Origin: Pseudoalteromonas sp. XMcav2-N
Lineage (GTDB): Bacteria; Pseudomonadota; Gammaproteobacteria; Enterobacterales; Alteromonadaceae
DNA length: 64,000 nt
NCBI RefSeq assembly: GCF_024124545.1
Contig: NZ_JAMXSF010000008.1
Coordinates: 62,001-126,000, forward strand
Direction: 5' to 3'
Shown: in pieces, positions 8,914 through 17,655 of the stretch
Position numbering within the stretch: position 1 is the first letter of the stretch
Layout: each line of letters opens with the position of its first letter
Translations under genes and position numbers: made by a program
Notes under the pieces: generated by a model
Database searches by the model: none
What the model saw: the letters and a program-made list of their open reading frames with translations, nothing else
Told to the model about the DNA's origin: nothing

Positions 8914-8922
8914 ATCACACCA

Positions 8923-9837
8923 CTAAAAAATATACGAAAGACCGATGCCACAAATAAACATGGCAGCCACCCAGCCAGAGACCAGTACCGGCATGTTCAC
9001 CCTGCGCTCTTTTGCCTGCGGAACCAGGTCCAGTGGCAAGGCTTCTTTGGCTGCCTGCACGGCAACGGCCTTAGTCACCACTTGTTGCTGTGCAGAGTAG
9101 GTACCAAGCAAACAGCGGTCAGCCAGCAAGTTAATCAGCCGCGGAATGCCAGCTGTCACTTGATGCATATACGCAATGGCCTGAGGTTCAAACAGGCTGG
9201 TCTGGCAACCAGCCTTATTGAGACGATGTTTCACATAGGCAAAAACCTGAGACTCTGTCAGCGGCAATAAATGATACCGAGCCGTAATACGCTGTGCTAA
9301 CTGACGCAACTCATTGCGTTTGAGTAACTGCTGGAGTTCCGGCTGACCCACAAGCACTATCTGTAATAGTTTTTTATGGTCGGTCTCCAGATTAGTAAGT
9401 AATCGCAATTGCTCCAGCACGTCAGCAGCAAGGTGCTGCGCCTCATCAATGATCAACATAGTGTGGCCACCCTGCTGATGATTCTCCAGCAGGCGTGCTT
9501 TAATGACATCGGTCAGTGACTTGAGCGTCGCATTGTCTGCGTCATACTCTATGTTAAGTTCATCACAGATACTTGCAAGCAGCTCCATTTCCGACAACGC
9601 CGGGTTGAGGATAAATGCCACCTGCGTAGATTCAGGCAACTGTGCCAGCATACTGCGGGTCACTGTGGTTTTACCTGTTCCCACCTCTCCGGTCAGCAGC
9701 ACAAAGCCACCGGCATCGCCCAGGCCATAAGTCAGATGAGCAAGCGCTTCCTTATGGCGTTCGCTTAGGAACAAAAACTCCGGGTTTGGTGCTATCGAAA
9801 ACGGCTTTTCGGTCAGACCAAAATATCGTAAATACAC
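8923..9837 (-). CDS. ExeA-like AAA ATPase (short form)
   Basis: About 304 residues from GTG 9837. The ExeA start Y-L-R-Y-F-G-L-T-E-K-P-F-S-I-A-P-N-P is followed by Walker A (G-E-V-G-T-G-K-T-T), Walker B (M-L-I-I-D-E-A-Q-H-L) and a sensor region G-Q-P-E-L. A single transmembrane segment closes the protein (G-W-V-A-A-M-F-I-C-G-I). The peptidoglycan-binding C-terminal domain of full-length ExeA (about 550 residues in Aeromonas) is missing, so this is the short, MshM-like form. An upstream reading to 9891 adds 18 residues without similarity. Predicted role: energising secretin or pilus assembly together with the adjacent gspB. Confidence 0.85.
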   Translation of the reverse strand: MYLRYFGLTEKPFSIAPNPEFLFLSERHKEALAHLTYGLGDAGGFVLLTGEVGTGKTTVTRSMLAQLPESTQVAFILNPALSEMELLASICDELNIEYDADNATLKSLTDVIKARLLENHQQGGHTMLIIDEAQHLAADVLEQLRLLTNLETDHKKLLQIVLVGQPELQQLLKRNELRQLAQRITARYHLLPLTESQVFAYVKHRLNKAGCQTSLFEPQAIAYMHQVTAGIPRLINLLADRCLLGTYSAQQQVVTKAVAVQAAKEALPLDLVPQAKERRVNMPVLVSGWVAAMFICGIGLSYIF

Positions 9838-9929
9838 GGCTCGTCTCTTTCTTGTTAGAATGGGGCCTATAATGGCAAAAAAACGGCACAAGTTAAAACC
9901 TTGTTTGCTTTTTCAATACGGAATTTACC

Positions 9930-11036
9930 ATGAAAATTTACCTGGTCGGTGGCGCAGTGCGTGATCAACTCCTTGGACGCCCTGTTCTGGAGCGCGATTA
10001 TGTGGTGGTGGGTGCCACCCCTGAACAAATGCAATCTCTTGGCTATCAGCAAGTTGGGAAAGACTTTCCGGTATTTTTACACCCCCAAAGTAAAGACGAA
10101 CATGCCCTTGCCCGCACTGAGCGAAAACAGGGCCAGGGCTATACCGGGTTTATTTGTGATTTTGCCCCAAGTATCACGCTGGAAGAAGACCTGATGCGCC
10201 GTGATCTCACGATCAATGCCATTGCCCGGGATCAGGATGGTACATTAATAGACCCGTATCAGGGGCAACAAGACCTGGAAGCACGTATCCTGCGCCATGT
10301 CAGTGATGCCTTTGGTGAAGATCCTCTGCGCGTGCTGCGAGTGGCCCGCTTTGCTGCTCGCTATCATCATCTTGGTTTTACCATCGCACCAGAAACGCAG
10401 GCTTTAATGCACCGCATGGTTGATGAGGGTGAACTCGCTACCCTGACCAAAGAACGGGTCTGGCTGGAGATTGAAAAGTCACTCAAAGATGGTGCCATTG
10501 AGGTCTTTTCTGAGGTACTGAGCAGCCTGAATGCGCTCTCTTTGGTCATGCCATGGCAGGATACCTGGACAACTGACGACAGCCAGCGCCTTAAAACCTG
10601 CACCAGCAAACTCGATACGCAAGATGATGACTACCTGCTGACAAGCTTTGCACTGTGGCAGCATCGCGCGCAGCTCAATGGCTATAACCTCGAGCAGGAC
10701 TTTAAAATCCCCAAGGCCTATGGCGAAGCGCTGCGTGACCTGCAAACGGCGTTACCTTTATTACACAGTGATGACTGGCAGACGCACACGATAATGCAGC
10801 TTTTCAGTGCGCTGGATGCCTGGCGACGACCACAACGCCTGACACTGATGTGCAAAGCCGCCAGGACCTTGAGCGATAAGCTGGCACGGCGCTGTGACAT
10901 GCTGGCACAAGCCCACCAGCTTGGCGCAAAAGTGAATGCGCAAGATGTAATTGCACTCGGTTTTAAGGGCCCGCAAATCAAAACCGAAATGGACAAGCTC
11001 AAAACGCAAGCTATCAGTGCCTTGTTTGAGGGTTAG
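9930..11036 (+). CDS. cca: CCA-adding tRNA nucleotidyltransferase
   Basis: Adds or repairs the 3'-CCA of tRNAs. The class II signature is present: G-G-A-V-R-D at residues 7-12, the metal-binding E-R-D-Y-V-V-V-G (D-x-D equivalent), [10 protein letters not shown] and the [15 protein letters not shown] template block. The length is 368 residues against about 412 in Escherichia coli, and I find no H-D motif of the C-terminal phosphohydrolase domain, so this is the short form without 2',3'-cyclic phosphodiesterase activity. It is divergent from the exeA-like gene with about 90 bp between them. Confidence 0.95.
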   Translation: MKIYLVGGAVRDQLLGRPVLERDYVVVGATPEQMQSLGYQQVGKDFPVFLHPQSKDEHALARTERKQGQGYTGFICDFAPSITLEEDLMRRDLTINAIARDQDGTLIDPYQGQQDLEARILRHVSDAFGEDPLRVLRVARFAARYHHLGFTIAPETQALMHRMVDEGELATLTKERVWLEIEKSLKDGAIEVFSEVLSSLNALSLVMPWQDTWTTDDSQRLKTCTSKLDTQDDDYLLTSFALWQHRAQLNGYNLEQDFKIPKAYGEALRDLQTALPLLHSDDWQTHTIMQLFSALDAWRRPQRLTLMCKAARTLSDKLARRCDMLAQAHQLGAKVNAQDVIALGFKGPQIKTEMDKLKTQAISALFEG

Positions 11037-11399
11037 GACATTACAGCAATCAGCGAACTATCGCCTGCAACGATCCTGGCGGTATTGCGCTTGATTATGA
11101 CAGCTATTGCTATGCAAACTGACAGAGCAAAGCAATAGCTTTACTACCTTTAACTATGTCAGTACCCGCCAAAGATTCGTGTTCAGTCTGACAGTACACG
11201 CCCATACCGCCAGGCACCCTCCCCCGAGCTGTTTGACATAAATCGTAACCTTATGAAAGTAATGCTTTTAATATAAAAATAAAAAATTCAGCCGAATATC
11301 AAGGAAACATCATGCGTTTTTCCGGCTGGCAAATACAGTGTCGTTATCCGCGGTGACAGACTTATTCACGCCGTGACCTTCAACAACTGAGGAACGACC
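11037..11399. other. Intergenic region with possible gene remnant
   Basis: 363 bp between cca and an esterase gene. It is AT-rich around 11250-11290 and holds no complete gene. The only coding-like segment is the open frame at 11283-11390, listed separately. It must also carry the promoter of the esterase pair, but I cannot place it with confidence. Confidence 0.4.
11283..11390 (+). pseudogene. Possible C-terminal gene remnant
   Basis: An open frame without a start codon that ends in P-A-G-K-Y-S-V-V-I-R-G-D-R-L-I-H and V-T-F-N-N-stop. The composition (alternating hydrophobic residues, charged turn) looks like the last beta strands of an exported protein rather than random translation. The frame is closed by TAA at 11280. 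It could be a leftover of a deleted gene. The evidence is weak. Confidence 0.2.
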
Positions 11400-12248
11400 A
11401 TGACACAAAGTATTCTTATTTTGATTTTTGCACTGCTGCTGCCAGTGAAGCTGCAGGCCAGCAACGAGTCTGTGCCCTATGAAATACCCCGTACCCAGGT
11501 TGTTCAGCTGACTCAGGCTGGCACCGAACGGACGTATGAACTGGTTATCCAGCTACCCGAGAATTATTCAGCACAAAAGCAACACCCGGTGCTGTATTAC
11601 ACCGATATGACCTGGCACATTGAAATGCTGGCCTCTGCCGCCTACTTTTTGATGGAAGACGCGATCCTGGTCGGTATTTCCTGGCAAACCAATATGCCAG
11701 CGCCTTTGCTCAAAGAAGAAGGCGCACACGTCAGCCGTTTCCGTGATTACTCATTTGCGCCCTCTACCAAACCCGACAATCAGGCAAAATACCAATTTGG
11801 CGGAGCCAATGCCCATATCGATTTTATCCGCAATCAGGTCAAGCCTTATATTGAGCAACACTATCGTGTTAAGCCCGGTAACGACAGTTACTTTGGCTAC
11901 TCCATGGGTGGACTATTTGGCGCCTATACTTTGCTGACTCAGCCCGATACCTTTGATAACTATCTGCTTGGCAGCCCGTCGGTGTGGCGCCTTGCGCAGC
12001 TTCTTGAAGCACGCAACCAGGGGGCACCGAAAACAAAAGCCAACGTCTATTTGTCGCACGGTACCCTGGAAAACAAGCTAAGCCCGCATATCAAAGCGCT
12101 ATTTAACTTTCTGAAAAAACAAAACAACCCCCAACTGCATGTTGAGCTGGCCGAAATAGAAGGCACCCACCAAAGCGCCGCTCCCCTGACTGGCGTGTAT
12201 GCAATCAAATGGTTATCGGAACGCACACCGCAAGGAGACACACTATGA
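11400..12248 (+). CDS. Secreted alpha/beta-hydrolase esterase (Fes/IroE-like fold)
   Basis: 282 residues with a signal peptide of about 20 residues (hydrophobic core I-L-I-L-I-F-A-L-L-L, cleavage after L-Q-A). The putative-esterase (PF00756-type) pattern is visible: Y-E-L-V-I-Q-L-P-E-N-Y near residue 46, V-L-Y-Y-T-D near 64, nucleophile Ser168 in G-Y-S-M-G-G and a late G-T-H-Q-S that can supply the catalytic His. Relatives hydrolyse siderophore lactones or acyl esters; the substrate here is unknown. The stop codon overlaps the start of the next gene (ATGA), so the two are translationally coupled. Confidence 0.85.
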   Translation: MTQSILILIFALLLPVKLQASNESVPYEIPRTQVVQLTQAGTERTYELVIQLPENYSAQKQHPVLYYTDMTWHIEMLASAAYFLMEDAILVGISWQTNMPAPLLKEEGAHVSRFRDYSFAPSTKPDNQAKYQFGGANAHIDFIRNQVKPYIEQHYRVKPGNDSYFGYSMGGLFGAYTLLTQPDTFDNYLLGSPSVWRLAQLLEARNQGAPKTKANVYLSHGTLENKLSPHIKALFNFLKKQNNPQLHVELAEIEGTHQSAAPLTGVYAIKWLSERTPQGDTL

Positions 12249-13132
12249 AACCTGTAACCCTGACAACTATCGCATTAAGTACCTTGCTGTCCAGTACCTT
12301 GGTGCAGGCGAAGGGTGAATTCGGCACCCTGACAGGCCCGTTAATGGGCCAGAAACCACCAGGCATGACTGCTGAGCCCTTTGCCCCGGGTATTATTTCA
12401 AAAGCAGACTGGGAGCTGGAAGGCGTTTTTGCACCCGGCATGCAGGAGTTTTACTTTACCCTTGACCGGGGTGTCTATGAAGGGCCCAACAAAACCGGTT
12501 TTCGCCCGACTGTGATTGGGTTCAGACAACAGAACAATACCTGGGTTAAGTTTACCGAGTTTTTACGGATCGGCGAAGTGAGCTTTTCGCCCGATGGCAA
12601 GCGCATGCATATGGCCGAAGGCTACCGGGACCGCAAGGGCAACGACTGGACAGAGCGGCAAAGCCTGGGCCCGATGTTTGACCGCGAGGACTTTGGCATT
12701 ATGCGCTTATCTGCATCCAGCAAAGGCACTTATGTCTTTGATGATTATAAAAATAAAGTAGTGCGTATCTCCAAGATCAAAGATGGCCAGCGACAAGCGC
12801 CAAAGGTCATGAGTAAGGTGGTGAACTCAGGGGCCATGACCGCCCACCCCTTTATCGCGCCCGATGAGAGCTATCTTATCTGGGACAGCGAACGCGAAGA
12901 CGGCTTTGGCGATTCCGATCTGTATATCAGCTTTAAACAACAAGACGGCAGCTGGGGAAAAGCAATCAATATGGGTGAGTCCGTCAACTCAGATAAATGG
13001 GATGCCTACGCCACAGTGACACCCGATGGTAAATACCTGCTTTTTAACCGCGGCGTCAGTGACGACAACAAGAATGTTGATATCTACTGGGTCGATGCCA
13101 GCATCATAGATACCCTCAGAGCCCGGCAGTAA
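12245..13132 (+). CDS. Exported TolB/PD40-type beta-propeller protein
   Basis: 295 residues from ATG 12245, which has AAGGAGA 6 bp upstream; the ATG at 12209 only adds a tail lying inside the esterase gene. A signal peptide ends near V-Q-A. The body shows PD40-like blades: S-F-S-P-D-G-K-R-M at about 116, A-P-D-E-S-Y-L-I-W-D-S near 213, and V-T-P-D-G-K-Y-L-L-F-N-R-G near 268, each followed by a D-I-Y-W/D-L-Y-I strand. Such proteins are periplasmic or surface-associated and often lack enzymatic activity. ATGA overlap with the esterase suggests a shared, unknown task. Confidence 0.82.
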   Translation: MKPVTLTTIALSTLLSSTLVQAKGEFGTLTGPLMGQKPPGMTAEPFAPGIISKADWELEGVFAPGMQEFYFTLDRGVYEGPNKTGFRPTVIGFRQQNNTWVKFTEFLRIGEVSFSPDGKRMHMAEGYRDRKGNDWTERQSLGPMFDREDFGIMRLSASSKGTYVFDDYKNKVVRISKIKDGQRQAPKVMSKVVNSGAMTAHPFIAPDESYLIWDSEREDGFGDSDLYISFKQQDGSWGKAINMGESVNSDKWDAYATVTPDGKYLLFNRGVSDDNKNVDIYWVDASIIDTLRARQ

Positions 13133-13153
13133 CACAGCGACACTCTGCCTGCG

Positions 13154-13177
13154 GCTGACACTCAATTGGGTGTCAGC
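13154..13177 (+). terminator. Hairpin after esterase operon
   Basis: Perfect 8-bp arms GCTGACAC / GTGTCAGC around an 8-base loop, 21 bp after the stop codon. There is no T-run behind it, so it may be a weak terminator or an RNA-stabilising hairpin. Confidence 0.5.
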
Positions 13178-13399
13178 TTCAGGTAATCTACAAAAGTAAA
13201 ACCCGGGAGGCAGTGAGTTGAGCGATTTGACACCAATTGATGAGCCCGCCTCCGATATTCCTCGCATAACGGCACTGTCGTTACCTTACCTCCACAACAG
13301 CCCCGGCAAAAAAGAATACAGGTCATCGACTGGCCAGACGACAAGCTCCTAGCAAAAACCAGATACCGGCTGCAATGCCCTGTAATGCCGACAGCAGAA

Positions 13400-14332
13400 T
13401 TAACGAATAATCCCCAGGGACATACGCGATAGCGCCCCTCTGAAAACGCTTAACATCATATAGGCGCTCCAGTGCAGTGGCTTGGCGCGTGCCACCGGAT
13501 TGGCCAGCAAACGCAGTGCATGGCCGTATAAACGATGCTTAATATTGCGTTTGGCCAGGTCGCAGATGTGGGTCGCCACATATTTATGGGCCATGGCCGT
13601 GTGTGCCACCTCACCGTTTTTGATGGCCGTCAGTAAACGCTCAGCAAACGGACACAGCTGCGACGGCGGCGCTTTATCACAGGCACTGCCCGGTGCGCCC
13701 AGAAAGTAAAAGCTCTCAATTGCAGGAGAATACGCAATACGCGATTTCAGGGCTGCCTGTACATAGAAACTTTGATCTTCTCCCATCCATTCACCCACCG
13801 GAAAACCGCCCAGCTGGTTAAATGCCGTTTTATCAACCACTAAGCTCGACATAGTAAAAGGTAGGTCACCGTTCGCCGCCACTTCAAAGTAGTTGTCCAT
13901 CTCATATCCCTCTGGTGCCCAATTGGTCAGTGCGATTTTGGCATCGATATACTCACCATTGTCCAGCACCTTTTGATAGCGTGAAGCAAACAGGCCCGCC
14001 TGTGGAAAGGTCTGGATCAATTCCGCCATACGTGCCAAAAAGAAGGGGCTCCAGGTATCATCGGCATCAAGAAATGCCACATACTCATTGCTTGCAGCTT
14101 TAACGCCTTTATTGCGTGCAGCAGAGACGCCCTGATTGCTCTGACGTACCAGGCGCAGATTAGGCAGGCCCAGATCAATCACTTTTTGCGGACTGTCATC
14201 AGTAGAGCCATCGTCAACGACTATGATTTCAGCGGCCTGATGGTGTTGTGTATGAACACTTTGCAGCGCCCGGACAATACACTCGCTTTTATTGTACAGT
14301 GGAATAACGACTGTGAATTGAATGCTGTTCAT
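13400..14332 (-). CDS. Family 2 glycosyltransferase (exopolysaccharide)
   Basis: 310 residues from ATG 14332, chosen because a GGAG site lies 8 bp upstream and because the GT2 fold begins directly (F-T-V-V-I-P-L-Y-N-K). Nucleotide-sugar binding motifs are present: I-I-V-V-D-D-G-S-T-D-D and the D-x-D-like F-L-D-A-D-D-T-W. The C-terminus carries a hydrophobic patch that may contact the membrane. It overlaps the end of the pyruvyltransferase-family gene by 44 bp and is the last gene of that sigma-54-type transcription unit. It should add one sugar to the lipid-linked repeat unit; donor and acceptor are unknown. Confidence 0.9.
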   Translation of the reverse strand: MNSIQFTVVIPLYNKSECIVRALQSVHTQHHQAAEIIVVDDGSTDDSPQKVIDLGLPNLRLVRQSNQGVSAARNKGVKAASNEYVAFLDADDTWSPFFLARMAELIQTFPQAGLFASRYQKVLDNGEYIDAKIALTNWAPEGYEMDNYFEVAANGDLPFTMSSLVVDKTAFNQLGGFPVGEWMGEDQSFYVQAALKSRIAYSPAIESFYFLGAPGSACDKAPPSQLCPFAERLLTAIKNGEVAHTAMAHKYVATHICDLAKRNIKHRLYGHALRLLANPVARAKPLHWSAYMMLSVFRGALSRMSLGIIR

Positions 14333-15428
14333 AGTTTTCGCTCCAGTTAGAAAGTGACAAAGTGATGGCCTGACCCAGGCCCAGAGTTGGTGCATCGAAA
14401 CCGCGCTCAAGGCCGCGATACATTACCCGGAACAGGGTGTCCGGACTGAATTCGTTGGCGTCAAAAGCGTACTGCTCAGGCAAGCCAATCTGTTCACACC
14501 ACTGCGTGCATTTGGCGTGATATTGCAGGCTGATAAAAGGCGTTTGCGTCATATAGGCATAAATTTGTGCATGTAGCCGCATCCCCACCATGACCCTGAA
14601 CATCGCCATACACTGTAAAATACTGGCCGGATTCGCCACATAGTGGATCCGCTTAACCCGCACATACTCAGGCAGGCGAGCCACTATTTTGTCGTGGATT
14701 GCTCTGTCACTGCCTTTTGTCTGGTCGTTCAGATCCACCAGATAAATGTCTTCGTTGGTAAAACTCCACACTGTGGTAATAAGGTCAACGGCTTTGGCAA
14801 TCCGGCGCAGTTCATTGTGCTCGTTGACATTGCCAAACGCATCTATAGATTGCGGGCAAAAGTTAAAAGCAATTCCCTGACGCGCCACCGGGTTCAGTCT
14901 TCCTTTTAGGTGATGCAACAAAGAAGGTGCAAGGTCAAAGGTGTGCTTCAGGTTAGCGTGAGGTGCCAGTGACTTGGCAATCTCATAGCTTTGCTTGTCA
15001 CGCAGGGTAACCAGCCCACATTCGTTTAAAAACTTCTTACACTGCTGTTCATCATCCAGGGTTTTGAATGACTCAATGCCCACACCCAGCGCCATGGCCT
15101 GTTTGCGACCACTCAGAGCCATCATGTGGCGCTTAAGGGCGATATCGCGGCTGCTGTGCAATACCGAGCCACCGCCAAAAATGACATGGTTTGCGTTATA
15201 GGCATGACGGTAATGCCACAGCCTCTGGTGACCGCGAAACAGCAATGGCTGTTGTCCACTGCACCCCAACTGATTGACCAAAGGATCGCTGTCTGGTGCG
15301 CTGATGGTGAGCTGTTCACTGCCCAGAAAATGCCGGGCGCCCATCGCCGCTGCCAGCATAAGCGCATCGTCACCGCTGTTACGCATGCCATAGTAGCCGA
15401 CAATATAAGCTTTGTTTTTTGCTGTCAT
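14289..15428 (-). CDS. Polysaccharide pyruvyl transferase family protein
   Basis: 379 residues of the PF04230 type. The N-terminus Y-I-V-G-Y-Y-G-M-R-N-S-G-D-D-A-L matches the family's G-x-x-N-x-G-D start. The I-F-G-G-G-S-V-L-H block, the S-L-R-D-like T-L-R-D-K-Q-S and the late V-G-M-R-L-H-A-Q-I-Y-A motif (M-R-L-H, typical of the active site) are all present. Members transfer pyruvate ketals from phosphoenolpyruvate to sugars such as galactose or mannose, giving acidic polysaccharides. GAGG lies 8 bp before the start. A sigma-54-type promoter lies 35-50 bp upstream. First gene of a two-gene unit with a GT2. Confidence 0.9.
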   Translation of the reverse strand: MTAKNKAYIVGYYGMRNSGDDALMLAAAMGARHFLGSEQLTISAPDSDPLVNQLGCSGQQPLLFRGHQRLWHYRHAYNANHVIFGGGSVLHSSRDIALKRHMMALSGRKQAMALGVGIESFKTLDDEQQCKKFLNECGLVTLRDKQSYEIAKSLAPHANLKHTFDLAPSLLHHLKGRLNPVARQGIAFNFCPQSIDAFGNVNEHNELRRIAKAVDLITTVWSFTNEDIYLVDLNDQTKGSDRAIHDKIVARLPEYVRVKRIHYVANPASILQCMAMFRVMVGMRLHAQIYAYMTQTPFISLQYHAKCTQWCEQIGLPEQYAFDANEFSPDTLFRVMYRGLERGFDAPTLGLGQAITLSLSNWSENYEQHSIHSRYSTVQ

Positions 15429-15462
15429 TGTGCTGCCTCGCTAAGTTAAGATACTAAGTGAC

Positions 15463-15479
15463 TGCAGCTCTCATGCCAA
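15463..15479 (-). promoter_or_regulatory. Candidate sigma-54 promoter (pyruvyltransferase unit)
   Basis: On the minus strand TTGGCAT-GAGAG-CTGCA gives GG and GC with exactly 10 bases between them, close to the TGGCAC-N5-TTGCA consensus. The predicted transcript would start about 25 nt before the ATG at 15428. Confidence 0.7.
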
Positions 15480-15532
15480 AACTTAAGCGGTTGTTTTTAA
15501 AGAGGTTTGATCAATTTCCACGCTTATACAAA

Positions 15533-15547
15533 TGCTAATTTGCAAAA
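15533..15547. promoter_or_regulatory. Candidate activator site, copy A
   Basis: TGCTAATTTGCAAAA, about 60 bp upstream of the sigma-54 promoter at 15463-15479. It resembles elements in front of the other sigma-54-type promoters of this locus. Confidence 0.45.
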
Positions 15548-15602
15548 GGCGACGCGTTGTCACACTGCAATTACCAAAATAGAAATGGACTTTTAAAAAA
15601 GA

Positions 15603-15628
15603 AAAACCACCGACTGAGCGGTGGTTTT
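15603..15628 (-). terminator. Rho-independent terminator of the sugar-transferase unit
   Basis: Arms AAAACCACCG / CGGTGGTTTT around a 6-base loop. On the minus strand the stem is followed by a T-rich stretch (T5-C-T6). It lies 45 bp beyond the stop of the phosphoglycosyl transferase gene. Confidence 0.85.
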
Positions 15629-15672
15629 ATGGGAAGGTACAAATCGGGTTCAAGATAGTGCTCCTGCTGAGT

Positions 15673-16356
15673 TTAATAAGCGCCTTTGGCACCAATAACA
15701 CACGGAATGGTCTTGAGCAAAATGCTCACATCATTCAGCGCGCTTTGCTCCATAATATATTGCTTGTCCAGCTGAACCTGTTGCGCAAATGTCGTATCAG
15801 CACGGCCCGTCACCTGCCACAAGCCAGTCAGACCTTGTTCACTGTTCAGGCGCCCTAATTCATGCTGCTGGTAAGCATTCACCTCTTTTTCCAGCGCCGG
15901 ACGCGGACCGATTAACAACATGTCTCCGCGCACCACATTCATCAGCTGGGGTAACTCATCAATTGAGTACTTACGGATAAATGCGCCAATGCGGGTAATG
16001 CGTGGGTCATTACGATACTTAGCACAGACCCCTTCACGGTCGCTTTGAGCCGGATCAGGGTTACGGAAACGCGGATCTTCTGGCATATACATAGAGCGAA
16101 ACTTATACATAGTGAAGCGACGACCCAGCTTACCCACCCGGACCTGCTTGTACACACAGGGACCCTGACTTTCCAGTTTGATTAACGCTATCAGAACCAG
16201 CAGAAACGGGCTGAGCAGCAGTAATCCGGTTATCGCAGCCAGGCGCTGTAAGCAGGCCGGAATACCATGGTGACGACCATCCAGTTTAACCTGCGCAGAT
16301 GCAGGCGGGGTTACTGGAGTGAACTGAGTTGCTGTGGTTTTTTTGATGCTATACAT
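15673..16356 (-). CDS. Polysaccharide-initiating sugar transferase (small PglC/WcaJ-like)
   Basis: 227 residues: a soluble N-terminal tail, one hydrophobic re-entrant segment (about 38-62, L-L-L-L-S-P-F-L-L-V-L-I-A-L) and the PF02397 catalytic domain. Conserved blocks: Y-K-F-R-S-M, S-I-D-E-L-P-Q-L-M-N-V-V-R-G-D-M, L-I-G-P-R-P and G-L-T-G-L-W-Q-V. The catalytic Asp-Glu pair (D-E-L-P) is intact. It transfers a sugar phosphate from a nucleotide sugar to undecaprenyl phosphate and so starts the repeat unit. It lacks the multi-span N-domain of WbaP/WcaJ, so it is a minimal monotopic form. It starts 2 bp after the preceding gene and is followed by a strong terminator. Confidence 0.94.
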   Translation of the reverse strand: MYSIKKTTATQFTPVTPPASAQVKLDGRHHGIPACLQRLAAITGLLLLSPFLLVLIALIKLESQGPCVYKQVRVGKLGRRFTMYKFRSMYMPEDPRFRNPDPAQSDREGVCAKYRNDPRITRIGAFIRKYSIDELPQLMNVVRGDMLLIGPRPALEKEVNAYQQHELGRLNSEQGLTGLWQVTGRADTTFAQQVQLDKQYIMEQSALNDVSILLKTIPCVIGAKGAY

Positions 16357-16358
16357 GA

Positions 16359-17618
16359 TTAAAATCCTCGCAGAGCTTGTTGTAAAACGTAAACACGGAA
16401 TAGAAAAATCGGGTTACCTAGCACATATCGGTTAAATTTAGCTCTGGGTTCCTGGATCAGGCGCCAAATCCACTCAAGACCCAGCTCTCTCATCCACATT
16501 GGCGCACGCGCTATATTGCCAGAGAAAAAGTCGAACAATCCGCCCACAGCCAGTGCACATTGTGCCTGGAGTTTATGCTTGTTGTTATCTATCCAGATTT
16601 CCTGACGAGGCGACCCCAGCGCCACCAGCACTATGTCGGCGCCGCTTTGATTAATGGTGTTGCAGACTTGCTCGTCATCATCGAAATAACCATGATGAAC
16701 ACCGGCAATGTGCAATCCGGGATACTGCTGACGTAAATTGCTGGCCGCCTGCTCGGCAACACCCGGTTGTGCACCCAGCAGAAATACAGAACGCTTGCGC
16801 TCAACGGCGGCTTCGCAAAGCGCCGGCAGCATGTCTGTGCCGTTATTGTTATCGGCCAGGCCCATTCCTGCCTGACGCGCCGCGATACGCATACCTGACC
16901 CGTCGATAAAGTTGCGGTCGCTGCTCTGTAGCGCCTGATAAAGACGGGCATTCGCCGCCGACAAATTAACTGAGTTTACGTTGATGTAATAGGCCGCTCG
17001 GCATGCAGACTGTAACGGTTGCTGCTGGGCCCCCTGAACAATCCAGTCAACCGCCGTTTGCATGCGTGTATTACTGAACGGGATGCCAAATAGTTTGCTG
17101 TGTGATGGCATGGGTGCAGACTTGCGATACAAGCACAGGCACAGCATCACCTTGATAACCAAACAGGTGTCAACAAACACACTCTGATCTCTTTGCTGCT
17201 GCAGCAACGCTAAAGGCGCTTTAACACTGAGTCCGGTCAAACTGTACAGCCACAGGCTGTCAAACAGGCCAGGTCTGCTGCAGGGGGAATGGAAACGCCT
17301 GATCACAGGAATACTCACACCGTCGCGTACTAACGGATTGCCTACCAAGCGTATCGTGCCACCCAGCACATTTAAAATGGCAGCGCTGCGTTTAAACAGC
17401 CCTGCCTGCCAGCAATATAAACGCACTGGCTGCGCGCTGATGTCAATCCAGGTCAGGCGTTTTAGCGGCGCTTTAAACCACAGTAAAGCCAACACACAAT
17501 TAACAGAGAACACGGGCAATAATGCTGCAATCAATATCAGGGCAACACAAAAACGCAATGCTTTACGTACTGTGGCCTCGCCTGACTCTGGTGATGATGT
17601 AGTGAGATTAAATGACAT
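16359..17618 (-). CDS. WecG/TagA/CpsF glycosyltransferase with degenerate sugar-transferase N-domain
   Basis: 419 residues in two parts. Residues about 180-410 are a GT26 (WecG/TagA/CpsF) domain: N-V-N-S-V-N-L, F-I-D-G-S-G-M-R-I, G-T-D-M-L-P, F-L-L-G-A-Q-P-G-V, G-Y-F and V-A-L-G-S-P-R-Q-E-I-W-I. Residues about 20-160 resemble a bacterial sugar transferase: one hydrophobic helix, then I-L-N-V-L-G-G-T-I-R-L-V-G-N-P-L-V (compare N-V-L-x-G-D-M-x-L-V-G-P-R-P) and S-R-P-G-L-F-D-S-L-W. The K-F-R-S-M block and the catalytic D-E-L-P are gone, so this half is probably a membrane anchor or docking unit for the intact enzyme encoded next to it. GGAGG precedes the ATG. Confidence 0.85.
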   Translation of the reverse strand: MSFNLTTSSPESGEATVRKALRFCVALILIAALLPVFSVNCVLALLWFKAPLKRLTWIDISAQPVRLYCWQAGLFKRSAAILNVLGGTIRLVGNPLVRDGVSIPVIRRFHSPCSRPGLFDSLWLYSLTGLSVKAPLALLQQQRDQSVFVDTCLVIKVMLCLCLYRKSAPMPSHSKLFGIPFSNTRMQTAVDWIVQGAQQQPLQSACRAAYYINVNSVNLSAANARLYQALQSSDRNFIDGSGMRIAARQAGMGLADNNNGTDMLPALCEAAVERKRSVFLLGAQPGVAEQAASNLRQQYPGLHIAGVHHGYFDDDEQVCNTINQSGADIVLVALGSPRQEIWIDNNKHKLQAQCALAVGGLFDFFSGNIARAPMWMRELGLEWIWRLIQEPRAKFNRYVLGNPIFLFRVYVLQQALRGF

Positions 17619-17655
17619 CGCGTCCTCCGGTGCTTATCTGTTCACGACAAGGATG

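Noticed and set aside
8923..9837. MSHA pilus MshM rather than an ExeA relative
   Set aside because: Size would fit, but the direct neighbour is gspB and there are no msh genes around. Both belong to the same ATPase family, so I kept the broader name.
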